DNA of 64,000 bases from Gigaspora rosea (Eukaryota > Glomeromycota > Glomeromycetes > Diversisporales > Gigasporaceae). The stretch is taken from NCBI GenBank assembly GCA_003550325.1, contig QKWP01000069.1:103705-167704 (forward strand). The letters run 5' to 3'. A program made the translations under genes and the position numbers. Shown here in pieces: positions 9,446 to 19,785 of this stretch (positions are counted from its first letter, which is position 1; each line of letters begins with the position of its first letter). The notes under the pieces were generated by a model. The model had not been told where the DNA came from. It did no database searches and saw nothing but the letters and a program-made list of their open reading frames with translations.

Positions 9446-11592
9446 ATGAATGTTTCAGACCTAAACTCAGATATAAATAAAAGACTCTCTAATGGAAATG
9501 AGCAAGAGAATAATTTTTTTAATTATGTCAGGTCTCTTGATAATCCAATAAAGAAAGTGTATCCAGGAGATTTTGATCCAGAACTATGCTTTCCACCAAA
9601 AATACTCAATGCAACGATTCATCCACTTGTAACTTCTTTCTTCAACTTAGGAAATGATCGCATTATTACCAGATATAAAAATTTAAATCCTCAAGTTGAT
9701 ATAAATGTTTTGAGAAATTATTTAGAATATAACCCAAAATTTTTTAAATGGGCAGGTGATTACCTTGATTTATGTTAACTTTATTTATATTGTAAGTTAT
9801 AAATTTCATTTGGTTAATGAATTATTTTTTGATATGTTACTTTTCTTAGCTTCTGATTTTTTTAATGTGATTGATTCAAATAGTAACCGACAAATGATCA
9901 TTGTTGAATCTGGATCATGTCCAGCAGGGCAAATGATTATGCCTTTATTAAATATAAATAATAAAAGGCGGAATGGATATACGTTTTTAACACAAACAGC
10001 ATTTAAACAGGCCCTAAAAAATACTGACTCCTCTCTTGGAGAGCTTGCTATAGTGTCCGATGAGGGTTGTTATACAATAGAAATAGCTGGATATGTGGCC
10101 GCAATCTCTGAAGAAACTAAAGAGCACGTTTGGGTTGTAAAGCTTCAAAACGATGCTGAATATGAACAACCTATTAAATGTGAGAATCAAATAATGTACA
10201 TTAGAGACCAAGATAGAGGTTATTATTACACTAATTATTATATTAATTATCACACTAATTATTATATTAATTATTATATTAATTACTATATTAATTATTA
10301 TATTAATTATTATATTAAAAATTGCTTGACTAATATTAACAATTACAGTCGCACCCCCTAAGTGCACACACCCTAAGTGCACGGTATATGAAAAACCTCT
10401 TTAAGTGCATGGCCCCTCTTGGTCCCAAACAATATAACAATTATAAAATTTAACCCCTCTAAGTGCAAACCCTCTCTAAGTGCACATTTTGGCTTTTTTT
10501 CACTATGGTCCTGAGGGCATGCACTTAGGGGGTGCGACTGTAATTGTTTTTTATATTAGTTTGGCACTCTATAAGAGCATGTTTTAATTATATAGATAAA
10601 CCTTGGTGTTATTATCCTCTAAAATCCAAGACTGCGGTTTTTAATCATGTAATTTCATGTTTAGCTAGTGGTCATAACAAAATTATGGCATCAAAATCAT
10701 TTGAATCATTTAATAATGAATTGTCCGGAAGTGGTCTTGCTATTCATTTTCCAGAAACTATATGTAACATAAACAAGAGTGAAGTTCCTTCCTATATTGA
10801 AAAGATGGGAGGCCGTGCAGTGATCAAAGCTCCCTATGATAGCCTCGGTAAATATTTTCTATAGTATTGTGTTCAAATTGCAAAATCTAATTATCTTTTG
10901 TAAAATTAGGAAAGGATATTTATATAATTACTAATTCAGAAGAATTAAAGAAATTCCTTGATGCTAATCTACCTTACGAAAGGCTTATTGTACAGTCTCT
11001 TTTTGAAAATAGATTATGGTCTGAAAAATTACATCCTGGAAAATTCTACCATATTGGAACTATGCCAGATGATCACAATCAAATTTTTGTTCACGACTTG
11101 AGAATGATAGTAACTACTAATGAAACTGGATTTTACCCTGTGGCTATTCTTTCACGACGTGCTCAGAATTAATTACCTACTTATCTACCAAATAATTCCA
11201 ATTATAAGTTAATTATTAATATATAACTTATGTAGCACCATTTATCATTCTTTTTTGTAGTGATATTGGGTTATAAGTTAATTAGGTTTATAAAATAACT
11301 TATTTTAAATATAATAGGGAATTCATGGAATATCTTTGGAACAAACATAACTGATGAATCAGTTTCTAAAGAGGTACTAGAATATGAAAGAGCAATTATA
11401 ATAGATCAGAAAGAATTTGATAATACTGGATTTAGTATTGATGATTTAATTGACGCCTATGTGCAAACTGTTTTAAGTGTTATTGCTATTGATAAAATGT
11501 GCCAAAAACTTTTAGAAAATTATGAATTTAATTACAAATTATTTCACTCCTTGAATCCCGATAATGTCTTGTTAGGAGAGTTATTATTGTAG
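9446..11592 (+). CDS. ATP-grasp-like protein, five exons
   Basis: Proposed exons are 9446-9755, 9850-10218, 10560-10847, 10910-11158 and 11318-11592; all joints keep frame and give about 496 residues. Introns begin GT and end AG. Motifs: VESGSCPAGQ early in exon 2; GGRAVIKAPYDSLGKDIYII across exons 3/4, which fits the ATP-binding lysine (about residue 316) and glycine-rich loop of ATP-grasp enzymes; LIVQSLFE; and DLRMIV. I recall similar uncharacterised proteins in other early-diverging fungi; the substrate is unknown. Intron 2 holds a microsatellite and a 195-bp MITE. The last junction is uncertain: exon 4 runs into an in-frame TAA at 11170-11172 with family-like sequence after it, and only a weak donor (GTGCTC at 11159) skips it. 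Either the protein ends there, that intron is real, or the gene carries a nonsense mutation. Two TATA boxes lie upstream. Confidence 0.7.
10225..10318. repeat. (TATTAATTATTA)n microsatellite in intron 2
   Basis: An approximately 12-bp AT unit is repeated about eight times just after the intron 2 donor. In one frame it reads through as Tyr/Asn-rich nonsense, which explains the apparent ORF extension. Confidence 0.85.
10346..10540. mobile_element. Pogo-like MITE (195 bp) in intron 2
   Basis: The inverted ends CAGTCGCACCCCC...GGGGGTGCGACTG are perfect and are flanked by TA on both sides (10344-10345, 10541-10542), the Tc1/mariner/pogo signature. The interior repeats the words CTAAGTGCA and TGCACTTA. 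Related copies lie at 12862-13039 and 39695-39868. It lies wholly inside a spliceable intron, so it need not disrupt the protein. Confidence 0.9.
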
Positions 11593-11740
11593 ATTAATTG
11601 ATAATATTATGTATTTAATTAGCACTTTGTGATTTTTGTATAATAAATATAGTGCACCTTAAAGCTTTAAAACACGAGTTTAAAAAATTTTAATGCGCGC
11701 ATTCCATGCATAGTTTAAAATCTATGTCGAAAGTAAAGAT

Positions 11741-12446
11741 GCTGGTGAAATTAAACCATTTCAGCAGTGAAATGGTGAAATAGTTTCACCAGAATTACAC
11801 AAAAATAAAATGTTGGTGAATGGTGAAATTGGTGAAATTGTGAAATTGGTGAAATGGTGAAATTGGTGAATTGGTGAAATGGTGAATTGGTGAAAACGGT
11901 GAATTGGTGAATTGGTGAAATGGTGAATTAGTGAATTTTGAAAAGGTGAATTGATAAATAGATTGTCTTCTAAAAAAAGCACCTTTCCATTCATTTATTT
12001 AACGAGATCGATGAATTTGGTTGGTTAGAATAAAATACAGTTAACAACAGTTTTGTGCTTGTAAAAACATAAAATATAAAAATTTGAGCAAAAACCTAAC
12101 TTTTGAAGAGCAAATACAGTCCGAATTCCAGACTGAAATAATTTCGGACTTTGGAAATTTACCATTTCACCATTCTGCCATTTCACCATTCTGCCATTTC
12201 ACCATTCTGCCATTTCACCATTCTGCTATTTCACCATTCCACCATTCCACCATCTCATCATTTCATCAATTCACCAATTCACTGTCACCATTTCACCAAT
12301 TCACCAATTCATCATTTCACCAATTCACCAATTTACCAATTACACCAATTATACCAATTCACCAGTTACCACCAGTTACAACATTGCCGATTGGTGATTA
12401 GTGAAATGGTAAAATCATTTCACTACTTTGATTTAATTTCACCAGC
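11741..12446. repeat. Foldback element with GGTGAAATT minisatellite arms
   Basis: The outer 15 bases GCTGGTGAAATTAAA are repeated exactly in reverse complement at 12432-12446. Inward, the left arm is an array of GGTGAAATT/GGTGAATT units (11814-11960) and the right arm is the complementary TTCACCATTTCACC array (12162-12400). The loop (about 11960-12160) is single-copy. The Ser/His/Phe-rich frames in it are artefacts of the array. Confidence 0.8.
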
Positions 12447-12499
12447 ATATATAGTTGAAAGCGACCATATTATTAATAATTAAGGTTCTGAAATTTGTT

Positions 12500-13282
12500 T
12501 TAATTCGTGCTCCGCCCTACCGCACATTAATTTTAGACAGAATAAAACTTTCTATTTTCTTGTTATTATAATCACTGCATTTCATTTGCATAGCAGTTTT
12601 TAATTCGTGATTACCAGTTAAAAACTATGTGATTTTTGGTGATTTTCACTATTAAATTTCTCCTTTTCAAAATCTGGCGTTTCCCTAATGATAAATCAAT
12701 TTCGTACTAAGTACATGTAAGCCTCCCTTGTGTGCATAACAGGCAATGTAGAGGAGAAAATTCTGAGCATAATGGTAGTTTAAACATTAAAATTGTTCCA
12801 GTGGATCGTGAGATATAAATGTCTTTGTCCTCACAACTATAAACAAAGAAGTAAACATATGCATGCAAAAACCTCTATAAGTGCACTCACTTGGGACCAA
12901 ACTTTAACAATGTGCACTTAGAGAACAATAATAAAGGTGCATTTATAGAGATCTTGTAATATAAATTGGGCCCAAATGTGAGCATGAATTTAGAGAGGAT
13001 GTGCACTTATAGAGGGGCGCACTTATAGAGATTTTACTGTAATAATAAAGGCAAAATGCTCATATCTCATGATCCGCTGGGCCGATATTAATGTTCAGCT
13101 ACCATGATGCTCATAATTTTCTCTTCCACAACGTTTGTTATGCGCTAAATAAAGTCTACTTAGTACGAAATTTATTTATCCTTGGGGAAACACCAGATTC
13201 CAAAAGGCAAAAATTATATAGTAACTATATCTTCACAGTTTACTTTGTTTTTTCACTAGTTCTCAGGCGGATCACGAATTAA
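12500..13282. mobile_element. Foldback element split by a pogo MITE
   Basis: The left arm (12500 to about 12845) and right arm (about 13050-13282) are reverse complements with indels. Landmarks: TTAATTCGTGCTCCGCC at the left end versus GGCGGATCACGAATTAA at the right; TACTTAGTACGAAATT shared; GGATCGTGAGATAT versus ATATCTCATGATCC at the inner ends. The centre is occupied by the pogo-like MITE 12862-13039. No transposase. Confidence 0.8.
12862..13039. mobile_element. Pogo-like MITE, second copy
   Basis: The right end TCTATAAGTGC...-type sequence finishes ...ATTTTACTG followed by TA; the left end is decayed (CCTCTATAAGTGCAC from 12871). Interior words GTGCACTTAGAG and TTGGGCCCAAAT match the copy at 39695-39868. 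It sits almost exactly at the centre of the foldback element around it. Confidence 0.7.
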
Positions 13283-14058
13283 GAAATATAAAGTTTTTTT
13301 TAAACTTTTGGCATGATTACCACAGTACGCCATTGATGCACAATTTATTAAAATAACAAACCAAATTTAACGGCTTAGGGATATTTTCGAATTATATTAG
13401 TTTGTAACTGGAAGAATTTGAAAATAGCTTAAATATCAATATTGAACAGGATATTATTGAGATATTTTCATTAAATTAACTACTGTACGCAAAATAATGA
13501 GCATGGGCATTATTTTGAAATCACAACTCCTAAAAATAGTACAGTATACTGTGTTTCAAAATAACGCCATGCGTGTCCAGAAATAGAGCACACCTTATAT
13601 ATGTTCTTGAGATTTCACTGTAGTATTATGGCATATAAACAAATGTATAACACATGAAAAACTGTGTTTGCTTCGAAATAGCACACAGGTGATTGAAATA
13701 CAGCACCGCGTTGTATGGTAAATATTTTTAAAAATTTTATTTATGCCTAGTCAACCAACTAACTGCATGATCTAATATACCGATCTAGAAAATTAGCATA
13801 TGCTGAGGAAGTATCAATTGCAAAAAAATAAAAATAAAATGACAAAATTAAAAATTTTTGCAAGTTTCTAAATTATGTGTTAAAGTTCAGTCTAGTTCAT
13901 AAAAAAATTGCTTATATATTTTAATTATTAATTCATAGACTAAATTAAATTAAGGTTCATAATTGTGATATTACAAAACTAATCTAGATATGTTTAAAAT
14001 AATGTGTAGATAATTCAATAAATTAATCAAATTTTTATTTTTCAAAACAAAATACATA
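13283..14058. other. No gene; possible fragment of a TTTCAAAATAACGCC element
   Basis: About 13542-13623 begins CAGTATACTGTGTTTCAAAATA and ends GAGATTTCACTG between TA dinucleotides, and shares the word TTTCAAAATAACGCC with the element at 27868-29061. Too diverged to define. The rest is AT-rich with nothing recognised. Confidence 0.3.
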
Positions 14059-14999
14059 CAGTGGCCTACCATATTATTGTAGACACTTTTTAAAAATTTA
14101 TACAGAGCTAAATATATAAGATATTAAGCTAAAAATTAAATTATTTATTCTTTAAATCTATACCTTTTAAATAAAAAAAGTTTAAAAAATTTTATGCTAC
14201 AGTTTTTAAAATAATTAAATTTAAGTAAAGAATATTTCTAACTATAACCAGTGGTGACCGTCACCACCCTTTTGTATAACCAAAAAAATTTAATTTATTA
14301 ACATATTATTTAAAATAACTAATTAAATTAAAAATACATATACACATTTATTACGCGATTAATACTGCATACTCTTTTCATTATTTTTATGTAATACGGC
14401 TATAATATGCATTTATTAAAAATTTCTAGCCAATAAATACATTATGAAACATAACAATTAATTTGTTGTGATCAGCAACACCTATAGGGTAAGCAAAGCA
14501 AATCTATAGTCGCACGCTACAGCTATCACCTCTGCATCGCTCTATTTCCTAGAAACCTAGCACAATCAACATATTCAAACCCTTACCCTAACCCTAACTA
14601 AATCCCAGTTAATGACTAGCACGACTTTAGAATAAGCGTCAAAAGAACGATATGTGACGGCCACATATTTCGAATGACACTATGACCCTGGCAAATTATT
14701 TGAATCCATTTACTTAAACCAAACTGCCTGAAAAGAGGAACCTAAAACTGTAACATAAAATTACCTGAAATGAAGAGTTATACATGTACAAACACTACAC
14801 TAAAAACATCAATAACAAAAAAAAAAAAAAAAAAAGCAAGCTTATCTTTTATCTTTTACAACTTTACGCGCCAAATCCGAAGAGTCTCTAGTCTAACTGC
14901 CTGACAAAAATACCAGCAACAAAAGGTTGAAATTGTTGCCTAATGAACCTAAAAAGGAGAAAACACGAAAAGTTAAAATATGTAAAAGAGAACTGTATT

Positions 15000-15330
15000 A
15001 AAGACACTAGCGACAAAATATGACCGAAATGAACAAAGCACCGATTATTGTTACCAAAGGTGACTACCAACGACGAAAAGCCTACGATAAAAAGCACCTA
15101 AAGTAAGACAAAAGAGGTTAGTTGTCAGAACCGACCGAAAAACAACGCGATGGCGATAAAAAAAAAGCACCAGAATGAACGATGCCAACGATGTAGAAAA
15201 AGCACCAACATGGACAGCACCAATGACGAAAGATAAAGCACCAACCAACGGCAAAAAAAACACCAATGTCATAGGAGGCACCAAACTGGATGATGTCAAC
15301 GACGAAAAAAGTACTACCGGTAATGCAAAC
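15000..15330 (+). repeat. Low-complexity AAGCACCAACGA block (KAPT-like codons)
   Basis: The words AAAGCACC and ACGACGAAA recur every 20-45 bases. The plus frame at 15175-15396 reads repeated KAPT-like peptides and the complementary frames read Phe/Val-rich peptides. I recall similar KAPT-type low-complexity ORFs in Glomeromycotina annotations; they are more likely repeat translations than genes. It is purine-rich on the plus strand and less AT-rich than the rest of the element. Confidence 0.45.
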
Positions 15331-15449
15331 AAGTTAAAAAATAAATGTAAGTCTAAAAAAAAAATACTGTACGCAAAAAAAAAAACTTATACATAGATCT
15401 GATTGTGTAATGGTAGTGATTATTACTACTGGTTATTTTGATTATATCT

Positions 15450-15935
15450 CTTAAGTAAAATTTTAGATTTTTAAGTTTGACCGGTTTTTATTGATGTACA
15501 AAATTAATTAAAAAAATAACGCATAGTAAAATTAATTTTTTATTAAGCTAATTGAACTTCAAAAATAAGCAAAAATTATTCAGCATAACAAATTACATAT
15601 AATCCCAAAATTTTTTAAAATTTTATAAAAATTTAGGTAGTTATTATTTTTAAATATAAAAATGCAATTTTTAATTCAAAATTATATCAATACCAAATAT
15701 ATTAATTTTATTACTGTATATAGTAATTAACTAAAATTTTTTTGAAAAATTATAAAATTTAAGATATGTGTATTTTGTTATACTAAATAAATTTATTTAA
15801 AAAATTGCTAGTTTATTAATAAAAATTTAAGTTTATCTATTACTATATTTAGTAATTCTGTTTATTATGAAAACTATATTAAAATTTAGAAAACCGGTCA
15901 AATGCAAAAATTTAAAAATTTACTTAAACTTAATT
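15450..15935. repeat. Inner palindrome with TTTGACCGGTTTT arms
   Basis: TTTGACCGGTTTT at 15476 pairs with AAAACCGGTCAAA at 15891-15903. The match extends to the TTAAGTAAA words outside and to ATATAAAAATGCAATTTTTA-type sequence near the centre (about 15660-15700). Its right arm runs into the inner end of the element's terminal repeat, so this may be a second partial copy of the terminus. Confidence 0.6.
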
Positions 15936-16502
15936 ATTTTAAAAACTATAGCATAAAATTTTTTAAACTTTTTTTATTTAAATGGTATAGATTTAAAAAA
16001 TATATAATTTAATTTTTAGCTTGATACCTTATATATTTAGCTCTGTATAAATTTTTGAAAAGTGTCCACAATAATATGGTAGGCCACTGTAATTAACTTT
16101 TAGTTCTGAACTGTTTTTTAATTGAAGTTTTGAATTTGGACTATATTTAACCAGAATCATTATTTTAAGTGAGTCTTAAACACTTATTTTTAGGACTATA
16201 ACAGTCCTATGTGTATGTCCTATATATGCTCAGGTGAACAGTTATTTGAAAAACACAATAGTACAAATTATTGTAATTTATTGTATATCATTTAACCATT
16301 TTTCGTGGCTAGTAAAAAAAAATCATGGAAAAAAAGAAAAGCAAAAATTTCTGATATTATTCAAGAAATAATTTGTTATTCATTTATAGATATTTTTGCA
16401 GTTTTTTATTCAATTGTTGTATTTTTTTATTTATTCAATTATTATGCTTTTTTTTATTCAATTATTATGCTTTTTTATTCAATTCTAATGCTTTTTTAAA
16501 TT

Positions 16503-17078
16503 CTCTATAAGAAAAGTGGTCCGGGTTGTGTTACAAGTTGGAGTTAGGAATGCTCGAAATGGCACGGATCACAGAAATGTTTACAGATTGGCATGGTAAA
16601 AATGGCACGAAAATTATGGCAAAGGGTGGCACGTAACATCACGTCATATGAAATGGCGCATTCAGATGACATGTATGTGTACATTGCACACGTATTGGCT
16701 CATTTCATGGAGAGCGAAAAATCAGTAAATGATTTTTTTTTAAAAAAGAGCAATATCTCATGATTTTACTAATGAAGCTTCCCTATATATCTTAACAAAA
16801 AATTCCTTACAAAATTTTACTTAATATGCAGTTAGCTTGTTCATTTTATAATATCACGGTGGCACATGAATTTACGTTTATAACCTGTGCCAAATCCTGT
16901 GCTGATGTGACTAGAAAATCGCTGCAAAATCCAAGCTATTTACAGTTCAATTGACATGGGCATACGGTTTTTCACAGTCCACAGAATCCATACCAATTCA
17001 GACCATACCTGTACAAATCTGGGCCTTGACCCATGCCGAAGCCCACTCGTGCTGATCCAGTACAATTTTCTTATAGGG
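16503..17078 (+). mobile_element. CCCTATAAG-family element, plus copy
   Basis: Starts CTCTATAAGAAAAGTGG and ends TTTTCTTATAGGG. The interior aligns with 42343-43013 (GGCACGGATC, GGCAAAGGGTGGCACGTAA, AATTCCTTACAAAATTTT), with deletions that make it about 95 bases shorter. No coding capacity. Confidence 0.85.
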
Positions 17079-17548
17079 ATTATAATTTTTATGATTCGAA
17101 AAAAAGGCACAAGATTTGCATAATAATTCAGCTATACAAATGACTAGATCTGGTATAATGATATTTTGGTAAAGCATCCAAGTAAAGTTTTTGATTCTGA
17201 ACATTTTACATGCTTCAAGAAAATGCGTTGGTTTCATTGATCGAATAAGACGATTTACAAATAGAGAAGTTAAATTTGAAATTACATGATTAAATAATCC
17301 TATACATTGACAAAAGTCATGCTAGAGCAGTGTTGTCCATTTTTGAAGTTCGAGTAAAACAGGACATTTCTAGCATTATATAATGTCCAAGTCCAAATTT
17401 GTCTGAGTGAATATATTGTCACTCAAACAATTTCCGAGTGATATATCTCGGTCTCAGATATTATGCCCGAGTTTGTAATATGAATTTATCATTCATACAC
17501 TATCAGTTTATTACATCATACATAAGTCACAGTTTGATGTCGTATACC

Positions 17549-17690
17549 ATCACAATTCCCTACAACCCATGTAATTAATTGACTATCAATTACACCATAA
17601 TTCCTTACAGCCCCGTATAATGAACTCTACTACGATTACATCATAATTCTCTAAAACTTATGTAATGAACAGTTAATGAATCTGACTATT
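17549..17690. repeat. Degenerate tandem repeat, about 48-bp unit
   Basis: Three units share the pattern CATMATTCYYTAMARCYYRTGTAATGAA...ACA. From 17079 to 17548 and from 17691 to 18757 I see only AT-rich DNA with no supported gene. Confidence 0.5.
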
Positions 17691-18757
17691 GACAAGAGCA
17701 AAACCTAGTGTCTTCAAACTAAATCTAACCAAACCAAACCAACAAAGATAACCATATCGAATGAGGTGTGTTATATTTGGCGAGTGGATAAGTCAAGTCT
17801 TTAGTCGTCGATACTTTGGAAAGGTAACTTCTTAATACAAACAACCGCAGTATTCAGAATACATCATGACACTAGAAATCACAACTATAGCAGTTTCAGT
17901 ACATTTAACATACATTAATATCACGTACACAAGAAATACGGATAAAATTTTATATTACTATACCACTTAGTAGTAGATTACTTAGTTATTTAAAATGTGG
18001 GGTAACAAAGTAGTTAATTATCAATCACGAACAATCTTCTGATTTTAATGCTGTATATTAATTGAGTCTTTTTTTAAAGCTAACAATTAATTTCATGCCC
18101 GATAAGGATAAGCGGTCGCTTTTCAATTCTAGTAATAATTTTATTCATGCAATTTTAGGATATTGAATTTCCTTTTTAGCATTTATTATAACTTTTTTTA
18201 TATATACAACCTATATTCAATAAGCAAAGAGATATTGAGCGCACTCAAGCTCGTGTAGTGCTTTAGGGTAGGTTTCACTTTGACGACATCTTTGATGTAG
18301 CACAATAAAATTCATATTTCATAAATTATCAACTTTAATAAAAGTAATAAAAGTAATTACATACGCATTTAATTGTTAATGATTTAGGATTTTAATGCAT
18401 GTATTTCATCTTTATAATGTATAATTATGGTTTTTAGATTTCTTGCGCCTTAAAGTTTAAACACTGTATATGGAATGAAGATCGACTAACATATAGTGAT
18501 GTTTTTAAGTTTCAGCTAATGCATAAAAATAGTTGTTGTACACGTTGTTCTTAGTGTATTATTTTGTGCAAGAAATTGAAAGTTCTTGATTCTCTCCTTT
18601 ATTAATAATGGCAATTTGAGAAATTAATGCTCAACTTACGTATACACATATGTACAGTTGGCACATTATCTCTATATTGTGTAATTGAAATTTTTAATTT
18701 CTGCACCATACTACTGTACTATTTGAATTTGATTTATTTTTAGAATTTAATAATTTT

Positions 18758-19063
18758 GCGCATGTGCGCTGTAGCGCACCTCATATGATTTAGTGTAATG
18801 TGAAATCAAACCAACCAAAATAACCTGTTTTTTGTTAGATAGGGTTAGGGTGAGATTAGAATAGTGTGTAGGCGAGTAAAGAGGGTTTATAGTAAAATTT
18901 TGCAAGGAATTTTTTTTGATAGAGCACGAAGATTGGTTTCATAAGCAAAATTATGAGCCACAAGCGATTTCTTAAAAGATTGCAATTTTTTCAATTTTAC
19001 GTTACACCTCATCCTACGATCTGATTGGTTTATAAGATGGGTGCATTACAACGCATATGCGCT
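18758..19063 (+). mobile_element. MITE with GCGCATRTGCG ends, copy 1
   Basis: The left end GCGCATGTGCGCTGTAGCGC pairs with the right end finishing GCATTACAACGCATATGCGC (4-5 differences in about 23). A diverged copy in opposite orientation is at 54711-55042. The shared interior has AACCTGTTTTT, GGGTTAGGGTGAG, TAGGCGAG and TAGTAAAATTTTGCAAG. The (T)AATTTT/TAAATTA flanks leave the target duplication unresolved. Confidence 0.8.
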
Positions 19064-19572
19064 AAATTACATAAATTTTTATTTTTAATTATTTTTGTGT
19101 AAATCTTTTTTGTATTTTTAGTAATATTAATGCTTATTTTTACCTATTTTTCTGTAGATCTTTTCTGTTTTTAGTAATATAATAAGATTTTTAAAAACCT
19201 TAGCTGTTTATAGATTGCTCGAGGTCCTACCATACGTATGTACATATATACGTGGAACGAGCAAAAAATAAATGTTCTACATAGAAATGCATGCATATTA
19301 TTTTTATTTACGTACATCAATTACTAATTAATAATTGACCTATTATGTTAATGCAGGTCGAATATGTTAATTCGAGCTGGATGATATGCTTATGCAGGCC
19401 AGAAAATCTCATATTAAAAATCCCGCACATTACTCATCACTATAGAAACATGATTATGTTCCTGGTGTTGCATTCCATATTTATCAATGTCATTATCAGT
19501 TATAGAATTTACTAATTGGTTGAACGTTTTATAATAAATTTAATAAATTTTGATATTTTCAGTACAATAATC
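19064..19572. other. No gene seen
   Basis: AT-rich spacer with several ATGCAT and TACGTA palindromic words; no frame of note. Confidence 0.4.
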
Positions 19573-19576
19573 ACTT

Positions 19577-19584
19577 TATAAATA
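19577..19584 (+). promoter_or_regulatory. TATA box (TATAAATA)
   Basis: TATAAATA is followed by a C-run (AAGCCCCCC) and lies 56 bases before the ATG at 19633, spacing and context typical of a fungal core promoter. Confidence 0.5.
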
Positions 19585-19632
19585 AGCCCCCCATTTTTAT
19601 GCATTTCAACAAACAATTATTTTATTTGAAAA

Positions 19633-19785
19633 ATGGAGAACAAATTAAATAATTTAGTTAAAGCTTTAACAAATTTTGTTTTCTATTGGGCTCTCGTTTG
19701 GTTTATTCTTTTATTATTATATGATTTTACTGTTTATGGGCAATTGCAGCAATACCAGTACGATCACGTTTCTTGTATAACATGA
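19633..19785 (+). CDS. Possible 50-residue single-pass membrane peptide
   Basis: An ATG 56 bases downstream of a clean TATA box opens a 50-codon frame ending TGA at 19783-19785. Residues 1-14 are polar (MENKLNNLVKALTN). Residues 15-32 form a hydrophobic stretch (FVFYWALVWFILLLLYDF) long enough for one membrane helix. The tail is Gln/Tyr-rich (LQQYQYDHVSC). It is shorter than most real genes and could be the first exon of a longer one, since the repeat block that begins over its last codons (CCAGTACGATCAC) recurs three times downstream. I recognise no family. It may also be chance; the TATA box and the hydrophobic core are the only support. Confidence 0.35.
   Translation: MENKLNNLVKALTNFVFYWALVWFILLLLYDFTVYGQLQQYQYDHVSCIT

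Larger units (their letters stand above)
14059..16089. mobile_element. 2-kb TIR element with about 170-bp terminal repeats
   Basis: CAGTGGCCTACCATATTATT at 14059 is repeated in reverse complement ending at 16089, and the inverted match continues about 170 bases inward (14059-14229 against 15920-16089) with few differences. TA flanks both ends (14057-14058, 16090-16091), so it is Tc1/mariner/pogo-like in insertion habit. The interior carries an ACCCTAACCCTAAC stretch (about 14585), an A-run (14818-14836), a low-complexity AAGCACCAA block (about 15000-15330) and a second inverted repeat (15450-15935). I found no DDE transposase, so it is probably non-autonomous. Confidence 0.85.

Noticed and set aside
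10014-10382. 122-codon minus frame, Ile/Asn-rich
   Set aside because: Antisense of exon 2 plus the AT microsatellite.
11761-12483. His/Phe/Ser-rich frames of 77-110 codons
   Set aside because: They translate the GGTGAAATT minisatellite arms.
13091-13282. 63-codon frame
   Set aside because: Falls in the right arm of the foldback element 12500-13282; the left arm does not conserve it.
14888-15332. Two overlapping minus frames (69 and 93 codons)
   Set aside because: Phe/Val-rich complements of the AAGCACC low-complexity block.
18838-18856. Chromosome end or internal telomere
   Set aside because: Only two or three TTAGGG-like units, embedded in a MITE with a second copy elsewhere in opposite orientation.
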